A DNA stretch of 64,000 nt from Porites lobata (taxonomy: Eukaryota; Cnidaria; Anthozoa; Scleractinia; Poritidae): the NCBI GenBank assembly GCA_942486035.1, contig CALNXK010000040.1:3030001-3094000 (forward strand), given 5' to 3'. Position 1 is the stretch's first letter. The number at the start of each line of letters is the position of its first letter. The position numbers and the translations under genes were made by a program. The notes beneath the pieces were generated by a model. It was not told the origin of the DNA. It searched no databases and worked only from the letters and a program-made list of their open reading frames with translations. This document shows, one piece after another, positions 44,514 to 56,479 of this stretch.

Positions 44514-46050
44514 TAGGCTGCGAACCGCAGACGTATTTGCGGTCGTCGCCTCTCTCCCTCCGAAAAATAACGTCTGCGAACATGAACGACAAAACGATTT
44601 CCCTCACGTAAAACCTTTTGCTTTGATGTTCGCCAATCAGATCAAAGGATAGAATGCATTTCGAGTGACTCATCGCGACCTTGCGCGCTGGCGTGTCTTG
44701 GATTTTGGCGAGAGTCACTAAATACGATTTGGAACGTAAATTTCACAACTATAACGAGGTTTTCTGCGACGTTGAATGCTGACTTCTTTGTGAAGCAACG
44801 GCTTCCTAAGCTGTGTATGTGATGAGGGTCTTTGTTTTCGCTTTAAAAAACACGTCAGTACGTGACATAACAAAATCTTGACAACATAATCCGTACAGTG
44901 AAAGGAAAATAACAATTTAGCTTAATAAAATTTCGCTCAGACCCGCGATATATTTCAATTTAACCAGCGCTGACAAAAGGTGGTGAATCGATTGTACAGA
45001 CACATGCTTGACTGATTCAGAGTCTGACAATCGCTCGTAAATATTTCAGAATCCTACAAGTATCTCCACAAAGCAATGATCTGAAATATTATAAACCTGG
45101 GCCGGACCCAGCGTGAAATAAATATTTACAGCAGTAAATTGATGATAGTCAAGATGACATTTCAGCTTCGACGCTTCGACTCATCTTAGAAAAAACTATG
45201 GAAATTAAGTCCTTGAAAAGAACATATATTTAAAGAAATATAAAAACAAATATAAAATGCTTTCGATCTGATCAAAGTTCTGTCTTAACCAAGAAGCAAC
45301 CAAGCTTTGGAAATCAATTACCACATGTCCTAGCTTTCAAAGATAAAGGATACTAAAAATATCAAAAGCGGCACCCGACATACTATCGAAGAGTTCTCCA
45401 AAGCGTACTTTCCTGCGAGGAACCAGAAAGGAACTTACAGAAGCAACAAACGACATGATGCGTCTACTGTCATTAGGACATTTATCGTTTCGAATATGTT
45501 CAAAACAACAAGGTGTGATAACTCAGTGACTCCGTAGGCAGATAGATGAAAAAATTTCCCCTAATCTTTTCTTTAATATGAGTCCTCTTGGTGCTTATTT
45601 CATCAATTAGTCCCACGATCCGTAAACGTGTCGTTCTGAGGAAAAAACGACGTCTGTGGTTCCCAGGGTAGAAAAAGGGCGGCTGTACATGTACACATGC
45701 TATAGCCTGCGAGAGCATCCGGTTTTTTCGGCTCTAGTTTGTTGTTTTCACATAAGAATACGCAATAGACAAAGCCATGTCTCCTGATAAAGCCTGAAAT
45801 ATTACAGACTTTCCAAAACCAGTTGGAAGATTCACGAAAACATCGCTCTTTGATTCAACGACAAGTCGCAAGGCTTCCTCTTGATGCTTGTTGAGTCTTG
45901 CAACCCGAAAACTTCCCATTCTTTCCTGCGCATCTCCCGCCATATTTTTCCACGCGTTTGCGCGAGATCCACGCTACTTCTTCGAATATGCAAGGTGAAT
46001 TGTGACTGGTCACTAACAGCTGAAGTCACACCGGATGCTCTCGCAGGCTA
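44514..46050 (-). mobile_element. Composite TIR element carrying a RecQ-like fragment (third copy, independent insertion)
   Basis: Same composite structure as 38142-39695 in opposite orientation: left end starts TAGGCTGCGAACCGCAGACG; right end is the reverse complement of TAGCCTGCGAGAGCATCCGG; the inner boundary is at 45703 and the second inner end at about 45670. Flanks ATGCGATTG (44505-44513) and ATGTGATTC (46051-46059) agree at seven of nine positions, a diverged target duplication unrelated to that of the other copies. Confidence 0.85.
45734..45943 (-). pseudogene. RecQ-like helicase 5' fragment, best preserved copy
   Basis: A 69-residue open frame starting MAGDAQERMGSF continues RLNKHQEEALRLVVESKSDV and NLPTGFGKSVIFQAL, i.e. 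the motif 0 glutamine region and Walker A (TGFGKS) of a RecQ-family helicase, then diverges and stops at the inner inverted repeat of the transposon. Without motifs Ia-VI it cannot be a helicase. It marks what gene was captured. Transcription is untested. Confidence 0.7.
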
Positions 46051-46542
46051 ATGTGATTCGGGCGCGGCAAAATTTAGGGTTTGAACGGCAGATTTTTTCC
46101 CCAGGTTTTTTAGACAAGAAGCTATGTATAGCGCAACGTATTCTAAAAGTCGTTCTTAAGTGGTGGTGTGGTCGCGTGTCATAATTTTTTATTAAACGGT
46201 AAAGACAAATTTTGTCAAGGTTTATATTGGAGAAAAATTTAAATAAATGATGTCCTTCAAATGCCACAAAAGTTCTCTTGTAGGAAAAGAAAATTAAGCG
46301 TTCTGTGCATTCGTTATTCAATTTGCGATTTTCACTGGTTGCACTCCATTCGCCACTTTAGAGACGATAAGGGGACTGGTGCCGAAATGCGTCCCGCAGT
46401 TGTTGCCGGGATCGTTTCGTTCCTTCACTGTATCATTATTTCTCTCGTCATCGCCTAAAAGCAGGTCCAAAAATATTTCTGCTATTCAAGACAAATATGT
46501 GAATAAAGAATAATATAGGTTAATTGTCTTTCTCTTATAGTT
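46051..46542. other. No gene recognised
   Basis: Spacer between the third composite transposon and the small secreted gene. No promoter could be assigned with confidence. Confidence 0.4.
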
Positions 46543-46827
46543 ATGGAAATATACAAAGTTTGTTTTACTCTGGTCCCCATAACATTGACTGTGTTCTCGC
46601 CAGTGGCAAGTGGAGATGAATTCGCTAAGGCTTGTAAAAAGATCGAGAAGGCAAAACCCAACATCTATTACAACACTTTTTGCAAACAAATAGCGGAAGG
46701 TCGTGAGGAAAAACTTGCTTGCCGCAACATAGAGATTGGTTTTTTGGTTTGTAAGAGGCTTAAGCCTGAGTTGGGCGTACCATGCCACGAACTAATTGAA
46801 AACGAACTCAGAAACCTTGATATTTAA
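46543..46827 (+). CDS. Small secreted cysteine-containing protein, unrecognised
   Basis: 94 residues. The N-terminus MEIYKVCFTLVPITLTVFSP then VASG is a good signal peptide. The mature part has cysteines in FAKACKKIEK, NTFCKQI, LACRN, FLVCKRL and VPCHEL, spaced like a small disulfide-stabilised helical protein. The segment IGFLVCKRLKP...ENELRNL is paralogous to the frame at 87-302. Here the frame ends at RNLDI with a TAA, but the DNA beyond the stop still matches the paralogue for about 30 bp (GGCATCAACACAGTG), so this copy may be a truncated duplicate. The start fits a single-exon reading, though exons may be missed. Function unknown. Confidence 0.55.
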   Translation: MEIYKVCFTLVPITLTVFSPVASGDEFAKACKKIEKAKPNIYYNTFCKQIAEGREEKLACRNIEIGFLVCKRLKPELGVPCHELIENELRNLDI

Positions 46828-46854
46828 TCAGATATGCAGGCATCAACACAGTGA

Positions 46855-47689
46855 AACTTTTTTTTTTTGGTTTTTTGATACAACAACACTTTATTTCAAA
46901 TTTGCATACAAAGGAAAAATTTCAAAAATTGTAGAAAACTACAGAAAAAAGTAGCAAAATTACAGTTTACACAATAGCTTTAAAAAAAAGGGAAAAAAAA
47001 CAAACCAACAGACAGGCAACTTAAACAGGACAGTTAAAGTATTAAATCTTTTAATCTACAGAGCGCCGCCTACAGATCACTTCCACAGAATAGTACATTC
47101 GTTTAAAGAGGGGAGGTTTTTAATCGAGACATTAGCGAGAGTTCGGAATAGCGGTAGTTTATTGCAGTCAAACATCTGTAATTTGTTTCTGCTTGGGATT
47201 TAGCTGCTGTCAGTTTTCTCGAGGTGTCCGTTATAGCGAGACATCCGCAAGGCGAGAGTTGACTTTTTATGCCTTGACAATATTAAATTTGTCTTGCTAA
47301 GTTTTTTACAATTTAATACAGAGACGATTTTTCCAAAAACAAAACCAACAATCGTTATTTATGAGTCTCTCTAATAAAAAGAACGTTGGTGGGTGTAGGT
47401 GTATGAAAACAGCAAAATATTACGTAGAGGGACAGGATGGTGCTATTTAAGGTTTTTTTTTTTTTTTTTTTTTTATCTCGGAGGCGTTTTCAACCGCCCG
47501 GACTTTGTAATTTCCCCGCAAAGATGAAAGAGGGAGAGTGAAAGGCTCAGGATATTTTTCATAAATTCTTGCAATTAATTAAGGATCTATTGAAAGGGGA
47601 AATTTCACCTGGCAGATACGCAAACGCTAAGTTCGTATACTCATTGACTTACCACGGAGTGTTTGTACAGCTACGTTTAACATGTAAAT
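46855..47689. other. Possible antisense retroposon 3' end, then spacer
   Basis: A T-run followed by TGATACAACAACACTTTATT and a long A-rich tract looks like a LINE 3' end on the minus strand (weak). 47140-47270 has mariner-MITE-like pieces (GGTGTCCGTTATAGCGAGAC). A poly-T run lies at about 47452-47475. Confidence 0.3.
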
Positions 47690-47696
47690 TAATATA

Positions 47697-47706
47697 ATAT
47701 ATAAGA
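47697..47706 (+). promoter_or_regulatory. Candidate TATA box of the metalloproteinase gene
   Basis: ATATATAAG lies about 40 bp upstream of the ATG at 47744. Short spacing would give a very short 5' UTR. No initiator was verified. Confidence 0.4.
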
Positions 47707-50700
47707 AAAGCCCTAAAGCGGCTATGTTCAGAAGATTTACATCATGTACCTTCTTATTCTGTTGGCTGTTCTTGCCGCGCAAGCATTCACCTTTGGTGAC
47801 GATGATTTCACCATGGCTTTGGTAAGCAGGTTTTGTTTGTTATTTTAAATGTTATGGTTTTATTCTTTCTGATGGCTTGTATTTCAAAAACATTAACTGA
47901 CCTGCAGAATCACATTGATTTCATAGTCTGAGAATACAGTCGACATTTCCTGATGCCTTTACTGTCGGGTTTCCTCGCGAAATGACGACCACCGTCTGAG
48001 AAACGAACGCAGGAATTTTCACACTGATGACGCGCCACTACCCAGAGCTGGGTAGTAACATGTAGTAACTTCATCAGTACGGAAGTTTTGTTTCTCAGAC
48101 ATCATTTCGCGTGGAAACCAGTGGAGACGTCGCAAAATGTCGACTGTTTTCTCAGGATATCACTTTCAGAATCAGCCGGCCGGCATTCATAAGAGTCCCG
48201 ATTCCCTTAAGCCCTAAGGGTGATCAGCATGAAATTTCTCCTTATAATATCAATGCTCTAGAAAACATGGTGGTCATGAGAATCGAGAACACGGTAAGTG
48301 AAGATAAGTCTATAAGTCTAATTGATAATTCAATAAATTCTCTCCACTACTTCTATTGAAAAAGTATAGGGACAGTAAATGAGAATCTCAGTTTTAATAT
48401 TAGGGTTTAAAAGGTTAACGCTTACGTGCGCCTTATCCGCCTAAATACCGTAAACTGCCGCCGCATTATAAGATCCCACCCCCAGTTATAGGCCCATACA
48501 TCCGAATGTAAGCCCACTCGAATATAAGCCACCCACCCCCACCCGCCCCCCTCTGAAGTCGATATATTGTGACGTTTTGAAGCTCAATTAAGAATCTAAG
48601 ATGTAAACCCTTCCGTTTATAAGCCGTCCTAAAATCCTTTTGTAGCATGCATAAGGCAAAGGTTTACGTCATCGTCTCTTGGATTTCACAAAAATTTCAA
48701 CTATTGCGAAGGGGAGGTGGGTAAATTGGTGCGTTTTAGTCCTTCAGCTGCTGTGGAATTATTGATATTACTCATGAAATCGGTTTTTCTTTCGTCAGAA
48801 TTTCTTGAAAAAGTATCAATACATGTCTTCGACACGTTCTGAAAATTACATCAATTCAGCTTTAAAAAAGTTCCAACAATTTACTGGTTTGCATGTTACT
48901 GGTGTTCTGGATAAGCCCACTATCGAACAAATGAAGAAACCTCGTTGTGGAATGCCAGATTTTAGAGGCCACGTCAAACGTTTTGCTGCCAACTCCAAAT
49001 GGAGTAAAACGCATCTGACTTACTTTGTGAGGAAGTATGGTGCTGACTTAAAGAGATCAACTCAAGACAAAATATTTGCTAAAGCCCTGAAGCTCTGGTC
49101 TGATGTGTCGGGGTTGTCTTTCTCTAAAGCGAGAAGTGGACTCTCTGCCGACATAAAGATAAGGTAAAAAATTAACATCTTTCACCCTCTGGGTTTTCGT
49201 TGGAAGTTACAGGGAATATAAGACTAATGTATAGATTTAGCCAGAATTAAAAGTGAAAAAACTTCAAACGGTGAACTTGAAACCATTGAGAAAAATCCAC
49301 AGATCCTTGACTTTATAGGGAGGACCATGTTACGTTTGACGAAGAGGCTTATAGACAGGAAACAATTCCTGCTGAAAAAATGGAACTTTGAACTTGCGAT
49401 CAATTAAAAGCTAATAACTCGTCAGCGAAAAACCGTAATAAAAGGCGTGGCTCTGATTAGTTGAAACATGAGCCGGTGATAAGGTCATGTCATACTGGTT
49501 ATCGGATACCCTGACAACTGTCAGTGTCAATTGACCATAACATGGATGTCTATCATCAAGTTCTAACAGAGATTGCAGGCTCCCACACGAGCCAAAAATG
49601 CTCCCTGTGGTGCGAATGGACAAGCAGACGTACCTGTCACGTGACCACCCAAATTTCTCGGTTTTCGTAACAGCTTTCGTTTTCACAAGCATTCTAAATG
49701 GAGTGGTTGAAAGGCAGAAATGCATGCTACTCCTTTAAATAGGGTGACACAAAAAAAACATGCGGTGCCAACTTTCCTCACTTGCAGCTGATGGCTGAAT
49801 TTCGGAGGAACCAGAGAGGTGAGATCGAACGTCAGCCTTTAAAGGCGCACTCTTGCAGCCACTTCAGTCCATGTTTTGATCACACCTCGCCCACCCAGCC
49901 AAGTCAGATAGTCCATGACATCGGGCCTACGTCCCCTACTCTTTTCGAGCAATGTCACGGGTTCTTTTAGGTCCCCTTCCAACTGGAGTACAAGGATTAA
50001 GGAGACAAGGCCAAGGACTTAAGGTCACCGCCCAATGACGCGATCATCTGAACTTAGAAAGGGGTTTCACATGATATATGCTGGTACTTGCGTGTTTGTA
50101 CTCGTGACCTTGATTGAGAGCATGGACATTTTAGTTTTAAATTTCTTTTCTCAGTTTTGGTAATAGGAACCACCCAGGGGGAAACGGAGGAAGATGCCCA
50201 GATCGATTCGATGGACGTGGTGGACAGCTTGCGCATGCGTTCATGCCTGAAGATGGCCGTGCTCACTTTGATGAAGCCGAAACATTCACCCACAACAGCC
50301 CCCAAGGTACAAACCTTCTGTGGACTGCCACCCACGAATTTGGTCACGTGCTCGGTCTGGATCATTCTAGTCATTCAGAGATGCCATTATGTTCCCATAC
50401 TACCCAGATTTTTATCATCCTATTTTAAGCCTTGAACCGGATGATATCGCTGGTATTCAATCACTTTACGGTAAGAAATCTTCAGCTGTATCTCCATGTC
50501 TGAAGACTGTAATTGGGTCAGTGTTCACATAAGTGCCCAGCGAGTACGGTGCTCGGGCACCGAACACGGGCAAAAATGTGAACTCTGCCTAAATCTGAAC
50601 AATTACCCCGGTGGGAGGTAGCAAATTTGCCCAAAGTGACAAAAGTACCCACCTTAATGTCAAGACTATCAGATTAATTTACATAATGGCGATTGTTTAA

Positions 50701-50756
50701 GGTACCTTCTTTTGGATCCGCTCATGAAAACGTGCCCACACCTAAAGAAAAACAGT

Positions 50757-51247
50757 TACAGTCAAACCCCTACGGACACTGAGGAGGCCATAAAAAGAGT
50801 CCGTATTAACGGGGTGTACTTATTAATCGGGTTGAATTTATGAAGAAAATGTAAGGGCTTTCTTTCCCCAGGAACAAAGCAAACTGTTCGTAATAATGAG
50901 GTGTCCGTATTAAGCGAGTGAATAGGGAGGTTAAAGTGTCACTACGACGACGGCAACGAAAACGTCAAAAAAGCCACATAACGCTTTTTGGACATTTCTT
51001 TGCCGTCACTGCACGACTAGGACGTGAATTGCCTAATTTCACGTTTTATCGCCAACGTGAACACACGACGACGAAAGTCTCTTTCTCTTTTTGAACTTGA
51101 ATATTTTTCTTGAGAATTAAATTGGAAGAAAATTCGCCTACATTATACAAATTTAGTGTGTTGGGATAATTGCGCTGAGGTTTCCGTTGCTGTCGCTGTC
51201 GTGGTATCTAAAACTCCCCACTGTCCGTAAAGCGGGGTTTGACTGTA
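50757..51247. mobile_element. mariner-type MITE, interrupted
   Basis: TA-CAGTCAAACCCCTACGGAC at the left and GTAAAGCGGGGTTTGACTG-TA at the right are inverted and bordered by TA, the Tc1/mariner target. The interior has TCCGTATTAACGGGGTG-type blocks. Another MITE is nested at 50937-51222. Confidence 0.7.
50937..51222. mobile_element. Nested MITE inside the mariner-type MITE
   Basis: Left end GGGAGGTTAAAGTGTCACTA then CGACGACGGCAACG; right end CGTTGCTGTCGCTGTCGTGG then TATCTAAAACTCCC. Imperfect inverted repeats. A related element (TTGCTGTCGCTGTCGTCGTT) is at about 60000-60175. Confidence 0.6.
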
Positions 51248-51410
51248 TGTCTATTTGTTAATTTCTTAAGAGAAAATAAGAGAAAGAGTAATTAGTATAA
51301 AAATTTCATCGATGATTATCGAAAATAGAGCGCCATGATTGGCTAGGAGCTTCGCTTTATCCCGCTTTAATCACCGCGCGGTGATTATAACATTGAAGGC
51401 CAGCTAATGA

Positions 51411-54150
51411 GTTTCTAGAATACTTGACAGATTTTCTTGAACGCCAATGCCGTCAAAATCAAAATATTTATCTCATGGGAGGCTTCAACATAGATCTGTT
51501 AAAATATGAAACTTGTAGTTACACACAAACCTTGCTCCAAACAATGCAAAGTTTTTCAATGTTCCCAGTGGTTGATAAGCCGACTAGAGTCTATGGTAAT
51601 TCAGCAACTTTAATTGACAATATTTTCATAAATAATCCTGAGAATAATATAGTCAGCGGCAATATCGTGTCCGATACAACAGATCACTTCTCTCAGATGT
51701 GCATATTAACGTCGCACTGTAAACCATTCTTTCCAAACAACAAAACTAAGGTTCGTGACTATTCTACCTTCAATGCAAAGTCTTTCATTGACGACTTGCA
51801 GAATATTAATTGGAATAATATTTGCAAACATATCGATGCCAATCAATCGTTCTCCAGGTTTTACAAATGCGTCAACAAGACAATTAACAAACACGCTCCT
51901 TTAAGAAGTATATCCAATCGTAAACAAAAATTCCTTGCTAAACCATGGCTGACGGCGGGTTTAAGAAAATCAATCAGGGTAAAGAATAACCTCTTCTATA
52001 CCTCAGACCGTGACAAATACAAATTTTACAGAAATAAAACCATTTATCTTACGAGATTAAGTAAAGCGAACTACTACCAAAGTTTCTTTGATTTCAACAT
52101 ATGTAATATGCGTCAAACTTGGAAAGGAATTAACGAGCTAATTGGAAACTGTAAAACGAAAAACAAGCGCAACTCAACAAACTCTATTCGCTCAAACCCG
52201 AATGAGGTTCCAACTAGTGACCCGAAGGAAATAAGCAATATTCTTAACAACTTCCTCAGACCATAGATACATTCTTTGATTATTTAGATCCGCCACTTAA
52301 TCGCACTTTCTTCTTTGGTCCTATTATTCGGGAAGATATCAATTTAGAAATTTCAATTTTGCAAGACAACAAGGCCCATGGTCTCTACTCATCTCCAATT
52401 GACAAAAAGGGTCATATCCGTACCTCTAGCCACGATTTTTAATCAGTCTATTTGCTCAGGGATTTTCCATCTAAACTAAAGTGTGTTAAGATTATCCCGA
52501 TATTTAAGGACGAAGATGACACTCTGCCCGAAAACTACCGACCTATTTCTCTGCTCTCGATTTATAACAGGATTTTTGAAAAACTTATGTACTCCAGAGT
52601 TACCAAGTTTGTCAAAGATTGCAACATTCTCTATGATCAGCAATACGGTTTTCGCAGTAAGCACAGTACTCAGCATGCTGTACTTGATATTGTTAACACA
52701 ATTCTCCAAAACATGGACAACGGTAAATTTTCGTGCGGTGTTTTCATCGATCTCAAAAAGGCTTTTGATACTGTTAACCATGAAATTTTGTTAGCTAAAC
52801 TTGAAAATTATGGTATTAGAGGTGTAATAAACTCCTGGTTCAGATCATACCTGACTGATCGGAAGCAAACTACGGAAGTTAATAATGTTGTGTCTGAGGC
52901 TGAAACGACCTTGTGCGGCGTGCCACAAGGCTCAGTCCTCGGACCACTCTTATTCCTACTGTACATCAATGATATTTACAAGTCCTCTTCGTTATTTGCC
53001 TTTTATCTATTTGCTGACGATACTAGTATAATACTTGCAAATAACAACCTAAAGGAACTCGAAACACTTGTTAATCGCGAGCTTGGCAACGTCAACGAAT
53101 GGCTAAAGGCCCACAAACTGTCCTTGAACATAAAAAAAATCAAATTTTGTAATCTTTCGTCCCCGGCAAAAGAATATGCCCTTCATACCTAGGATTAGAA
53201 TTTTTGACTCCGTGACTAACACCTACGCAAACCTTGAAATGAAAGATTATGTAAAATATCTTGGCTTAATGATTGATTCAAATCTTTCATGGAAATACCA
53301 CATCGAATCTATCTGTCACAAAATCAGCAAGTCGATAGGAATTATAGCTAAAATTCGACATTATGTCCCGCGTCGTGTTTTACTTTCAGTTTACAACTCA
53401 TTAATTGTCCCTTACTTGACTTATGGTATTTGTGGTTGGGGAAATTGTGCCTTGACATTTCAAAGAAAGATCGTAACTCTACAAAAACGGGCCTTACGTC
53501 TCATTTACTTCAGTAAGTCTAAGGAACACGCCGTACCCTTCTTTCTCAAATCAAATTGCCTTCCCCTGCCTAGCATATTTTTCAGAGATTGTAGCTATTT
53601 ATTGTATGATATCAACAGACAGACAGCACCAGTTAGTATTCTCAATCAGTTCGTTAAAACAAGTCAGATTCATAACTACAGAACTAGATCTGTCTCTAGC
53701 GACTCGTTTTATGTTAAGTTCTCTAGAACCGATAAAATGTATGCCTTTTTCACGAGAATCGGTGCCCAAATTTGGAACTCTATTCCGTATTCGACTAAAA
53801 TACTTAAACGTTCGTCCTTTCGTAAAAAATAAAGGAATTATTACTAAATTTTTTGCGGTCAGAAGATGATTATGTCGAAGTCTCCCGTCTTATTAAGTTA
53901 TTTAATACTTTAGGTTAACCTCTCTTCGTAATCGTTACGTACATGCCTTGTTTTATGTTAGTTTAAATTCTATTTACTGTATTGTAGTGTCTTCACTGTT
54001 ATTTAGTCCATCTATATATAAATCTTGTTTTGTAATATGTCTTCAGCTCCCCCCGCCTCGATTAGTTCATAAGCTATTTGCGGGTGGGAAAGTAATGTAA
54101 TTAGTTATTTTCCAATTTTCAATAAAATTTGTTGTTGTTGTTGTTGTTAA
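51411..54150 (+). mobile_element. LINE with endonuclease C-terminus and reverse transcriptase (in MMP last intron)
   Basis: Three frames in order. 51424-52266: end of the AP endonuclease (MGGFNID, where GDFNID is expected; LIDNIFINN; TTDHF) and linker. 52452-53192: RT fingers/palm with NYRPISLLSIYNRIFEK, QYGFRSKHSTQHAVLDI, FIDLKKAFDTVNHEIL, CGVPQGSVLGPLLFLLYIND and catalytic FADD. 53176-53832: LNLSW-type region, VYNSLIVPYLTYGICGWGN, TLQKRALRLIYFS and the conserved NYRTRS and IGAQIWNSIP. The 3' UTR ends AATAAAATTTG followed by a TTG repeat (54127-54145). Frameshifts near 52270-52450 and 53165, and the lost Asp in the endonuclease motif, make it inactive. CR1/L2/Jockey group. Confidence 0.85.
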
Positions 54151-54248
54151 AAGTTTTCAAAATGGCAGCCAGATTTTTTGATGTTTCGGAGTCAAAAATT
54201 GATCAATAATTTTATTTGCTCGAATAATCATCAATGTAATTATACTAA

Positions 54249-54350
54249 AACAATTAGTCGCCTCAGGCGACGTGAATATCGGCGAATAGTCACCTCTACT
54301 TCGTCCCGGTGACTATTCGTTGATATTTACGTCGCCTGAGGCCACTAATT
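54249..54350. repeat. Fold-back hairpin, about 100 bp
   Basis: CAATTAGTCGCCTCAGGCGA then CGTGAATATC...GAATAGTCACC pairs with GGTGACTATTCGTTGATATT then TACGTCGCCTGAGGCCACTAATTG across a 12-base loop. Confidence 0.8.
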
Positions 54351-54889
54351 GTTAATCATTATCATGATCACAAAGAATGATATTTGTTAAGACTGAACTG
54401 GATCTCTGCTTTTTGTTTTAATTGAAGGCAAATAACTAACGCCGCAGCAAGTAAGTTTTGTTAAAAATTAAATTAGAATACTGTTGCTAAAAAGGTTAAG
54501 CCGAACTCCTTACACCCAGGTTGAAAGGGCAAGATGAATAAAACCCCGGAAGAAAAGGAAAGGAAAAAGGTCTGAAGAGGACTACAAATGGCAAACTGTA
54601 TTTTCTCGTCATACGAATTTTTAAGCTGAAAAGCTGTTCAAACAGCTTAAACTAAAATTATGTGATATATGTGATCCTATAATTGGGCTCCAACCATTCG
54701 ATCCTCTGACAGAAGAAGTAAAGTCTCTAGCGAGAAAACATTTTGTTAAGATAAAGTATTCATATTATGATTCTCTCTTTGGTCTTCTTGTTAATGCGAT
54801 ATTAATTTTCGTGTCGTATAATTAGAATTTTTTTATTTCTTTTAGACATACATGAGCAAGACGAGGAAGTTGAGAAGCGCCCGCTATAG

Positions 54890-55883
54890 GATTTACAAGA
54901 ATTACAAAAAAAGTAGTCGAATGAGAATCAGGCTATGAACTGTGCAACTGATTAAAAAAGAGTTTGGAGAATCAACAGAAATATCTTATTGTATGTGAGT
55001 TAGTAGACTGCAATATAGCCGTATTTTTGCATTGGTTAACGACGGATTGACCGTCAATCGAAAGTTCCCGGAGCGAGTGTGAAATTAGAAACAGATCGCG
55101 ACTGTGAATAGATGCTGTCGGCTCGAGGTGCTTAGATTTTGGTGGAAAGAACCCGACTGTTTTTGCTACGAGGGGATCTTCCATATGCACGAAATTTTGA
55201 TATCAAATAAGGTTTTCTAGGTGCTTTGTTTTGTTCACGACGCTCCCGTCGGTTTTTGGAAAAGCGCGCGCCAAAAGAAAGGATTTTTTCCAAGTCATCC
55301 GTCGTCCGCGTGGCTGTAATTGGACGTGAATTAGTTTAACACAACTGATCCACAACCTTATACAGAATAGAAGAAAGACAAAATGGGACTTAATTTGTTA
55401 AATTTCACACGCCCAGCCGTTAACCTTTTGTCAAATTGTCATTAAAATGGCGGCCACCAGGAATCTGTGAAGTAGGCCTAAACATAACATGTGATTGAGA
55501 AAAGCGGGGAAAAGAGAACCCCGCCAGATCTAGATAAATTTTCTATCACGAATCAGAATTGCCAAACACCAACCAACCTCCCTCCAATCGAATTCCCATG
55601 AGACGCTCAAGAAATGATTTTGTACTTGGGGAAATCAAAACAAAAGCTATGTTTTGACGTCCTTCTTCAAAAAACTAACAAGTTAATTTATATTGGAGCA
55701 TTATCAATTGGCTCAGAAACTGTATTTTAGCCTGCGTTGCAGCCGGCCCACGCACCTCGTGAATACAGGGTTTAGAACCTCTATTTGAATATCGAAAAAA
55801 AAAAAAAATCGGTCATAAGAAGGAGAAAAAACATAAGCCCGGTATAGAGATTATTCAGTACTGGGATCAGGTGAATTATTATA
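54890..55883. other. No gene recognised
   Basis: Downstream of the metalloproteinase last exon. A minus-strand open frame at 54972-55190 has no recognisable domain. Nothing else is supportable. Confidence 0.4.
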
Positions 55884-55992
55884 CTTTTCTGGGAAACTGC
55901 CCACCTACTCCTCCCCTAAGCCAACATTAACCTTTACTGCTCTCTTAGGGCAAAATATTAGCTTGGGGGAGGGGTAGGTGGGCAGTTCATTC
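55884..55992. mobile_element. Fold-back MITE, second member of the 12885 family
   Basis: AACTGCCCACCTACTCCTCC then CCTAAGCCAACATTA on the left; TATTAGCTTGGGGGAGGGG then TAGGTGGGCAGTT on the right. Confidence 0.8.
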
Positions 55993-56479
55993 AAACCCTG
56001 TTGAAAGAACATCTACCCTAACTTCAGTCAATCAGAACAGGGCTTTTCAAGAGTATTGTTTCTGAGCCAATCAGAAAAAGGCCAGTTCCTATAGCTTTTT
56101 TACATGTGATCTGATAAATAAATGTATTTCATGCCCTCTCCCTATCTGATTTGGTACTGGTGGATCCGTTTGCCTATTTCGGGTCGGACTTGTTGTACCA
56201 CCAAGTCTCCATTCGGACATCTCTTATAATACATTTTGCTTTCTGCCCAAACTTTTGCATGAGCAGTTTTGTAATACCCAGAAAGCAAAGGTTATGGGTT
56301 GCAAATTACAACGTGCTTCGTGAGATGCGCAAATTGCGAATAGGCTACTTCCGAGTTGTACCAAGTCTCGTTTTGAGAACGAGTGCAAGTGCGTTGTCTT
56401 TTATGGATAAAAAGCTTTCCATCCCCATTTTATTATAATTCATTTTCATCTAAAAGGTCTTTCATTTTGCCCCTACCTC
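55993..56479. other. No gene recognised
   Basis: An open frame at 56151-56438 looks like part of a dispersed repeat and not a gene, judging from the degenerate, non-domain composition. Low certainty. Confidence 0.3.

Larger units (their letters stand above)
47744..54889 (+). pseudogene. Matrix metalloproteinase (M10A) without hemopexin domain, one frameshift
   Basis: Zinc endopeptidase of the matrixin family, secreted as a zymogen. Exons: 47744-47821 (signal peptide MYLLILLAVLAAQAF), probably 48219-48293, 48799-49163, 50155-50470, probably 54846-54889. The propeptide has FLKKYQYM, FQQFTGLHVTGVLDKPTIEQ and the cysteine switch PRCGMPD. The catalytic domain has LTYFVRKY, GRGGQLAHAFMPEDGRAHFD and the zinc site HEFGHVLGLDHS. 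Directly after it, at about 50378-50380, one base is missing, so the Met-turn (AIMFPYY in the next frame) and the family-typical DDIAGIQSLY are read out of frame. The remaining exon structure is phase-consistent for about 292 residues, matrilysin-like, lacking hemopexin repeats. The single lesion could be an assembly error, an allele or a recent loss. Exons 2 and 5 are the least certain. A LINE fills the last intron. Confidence 0.75.
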
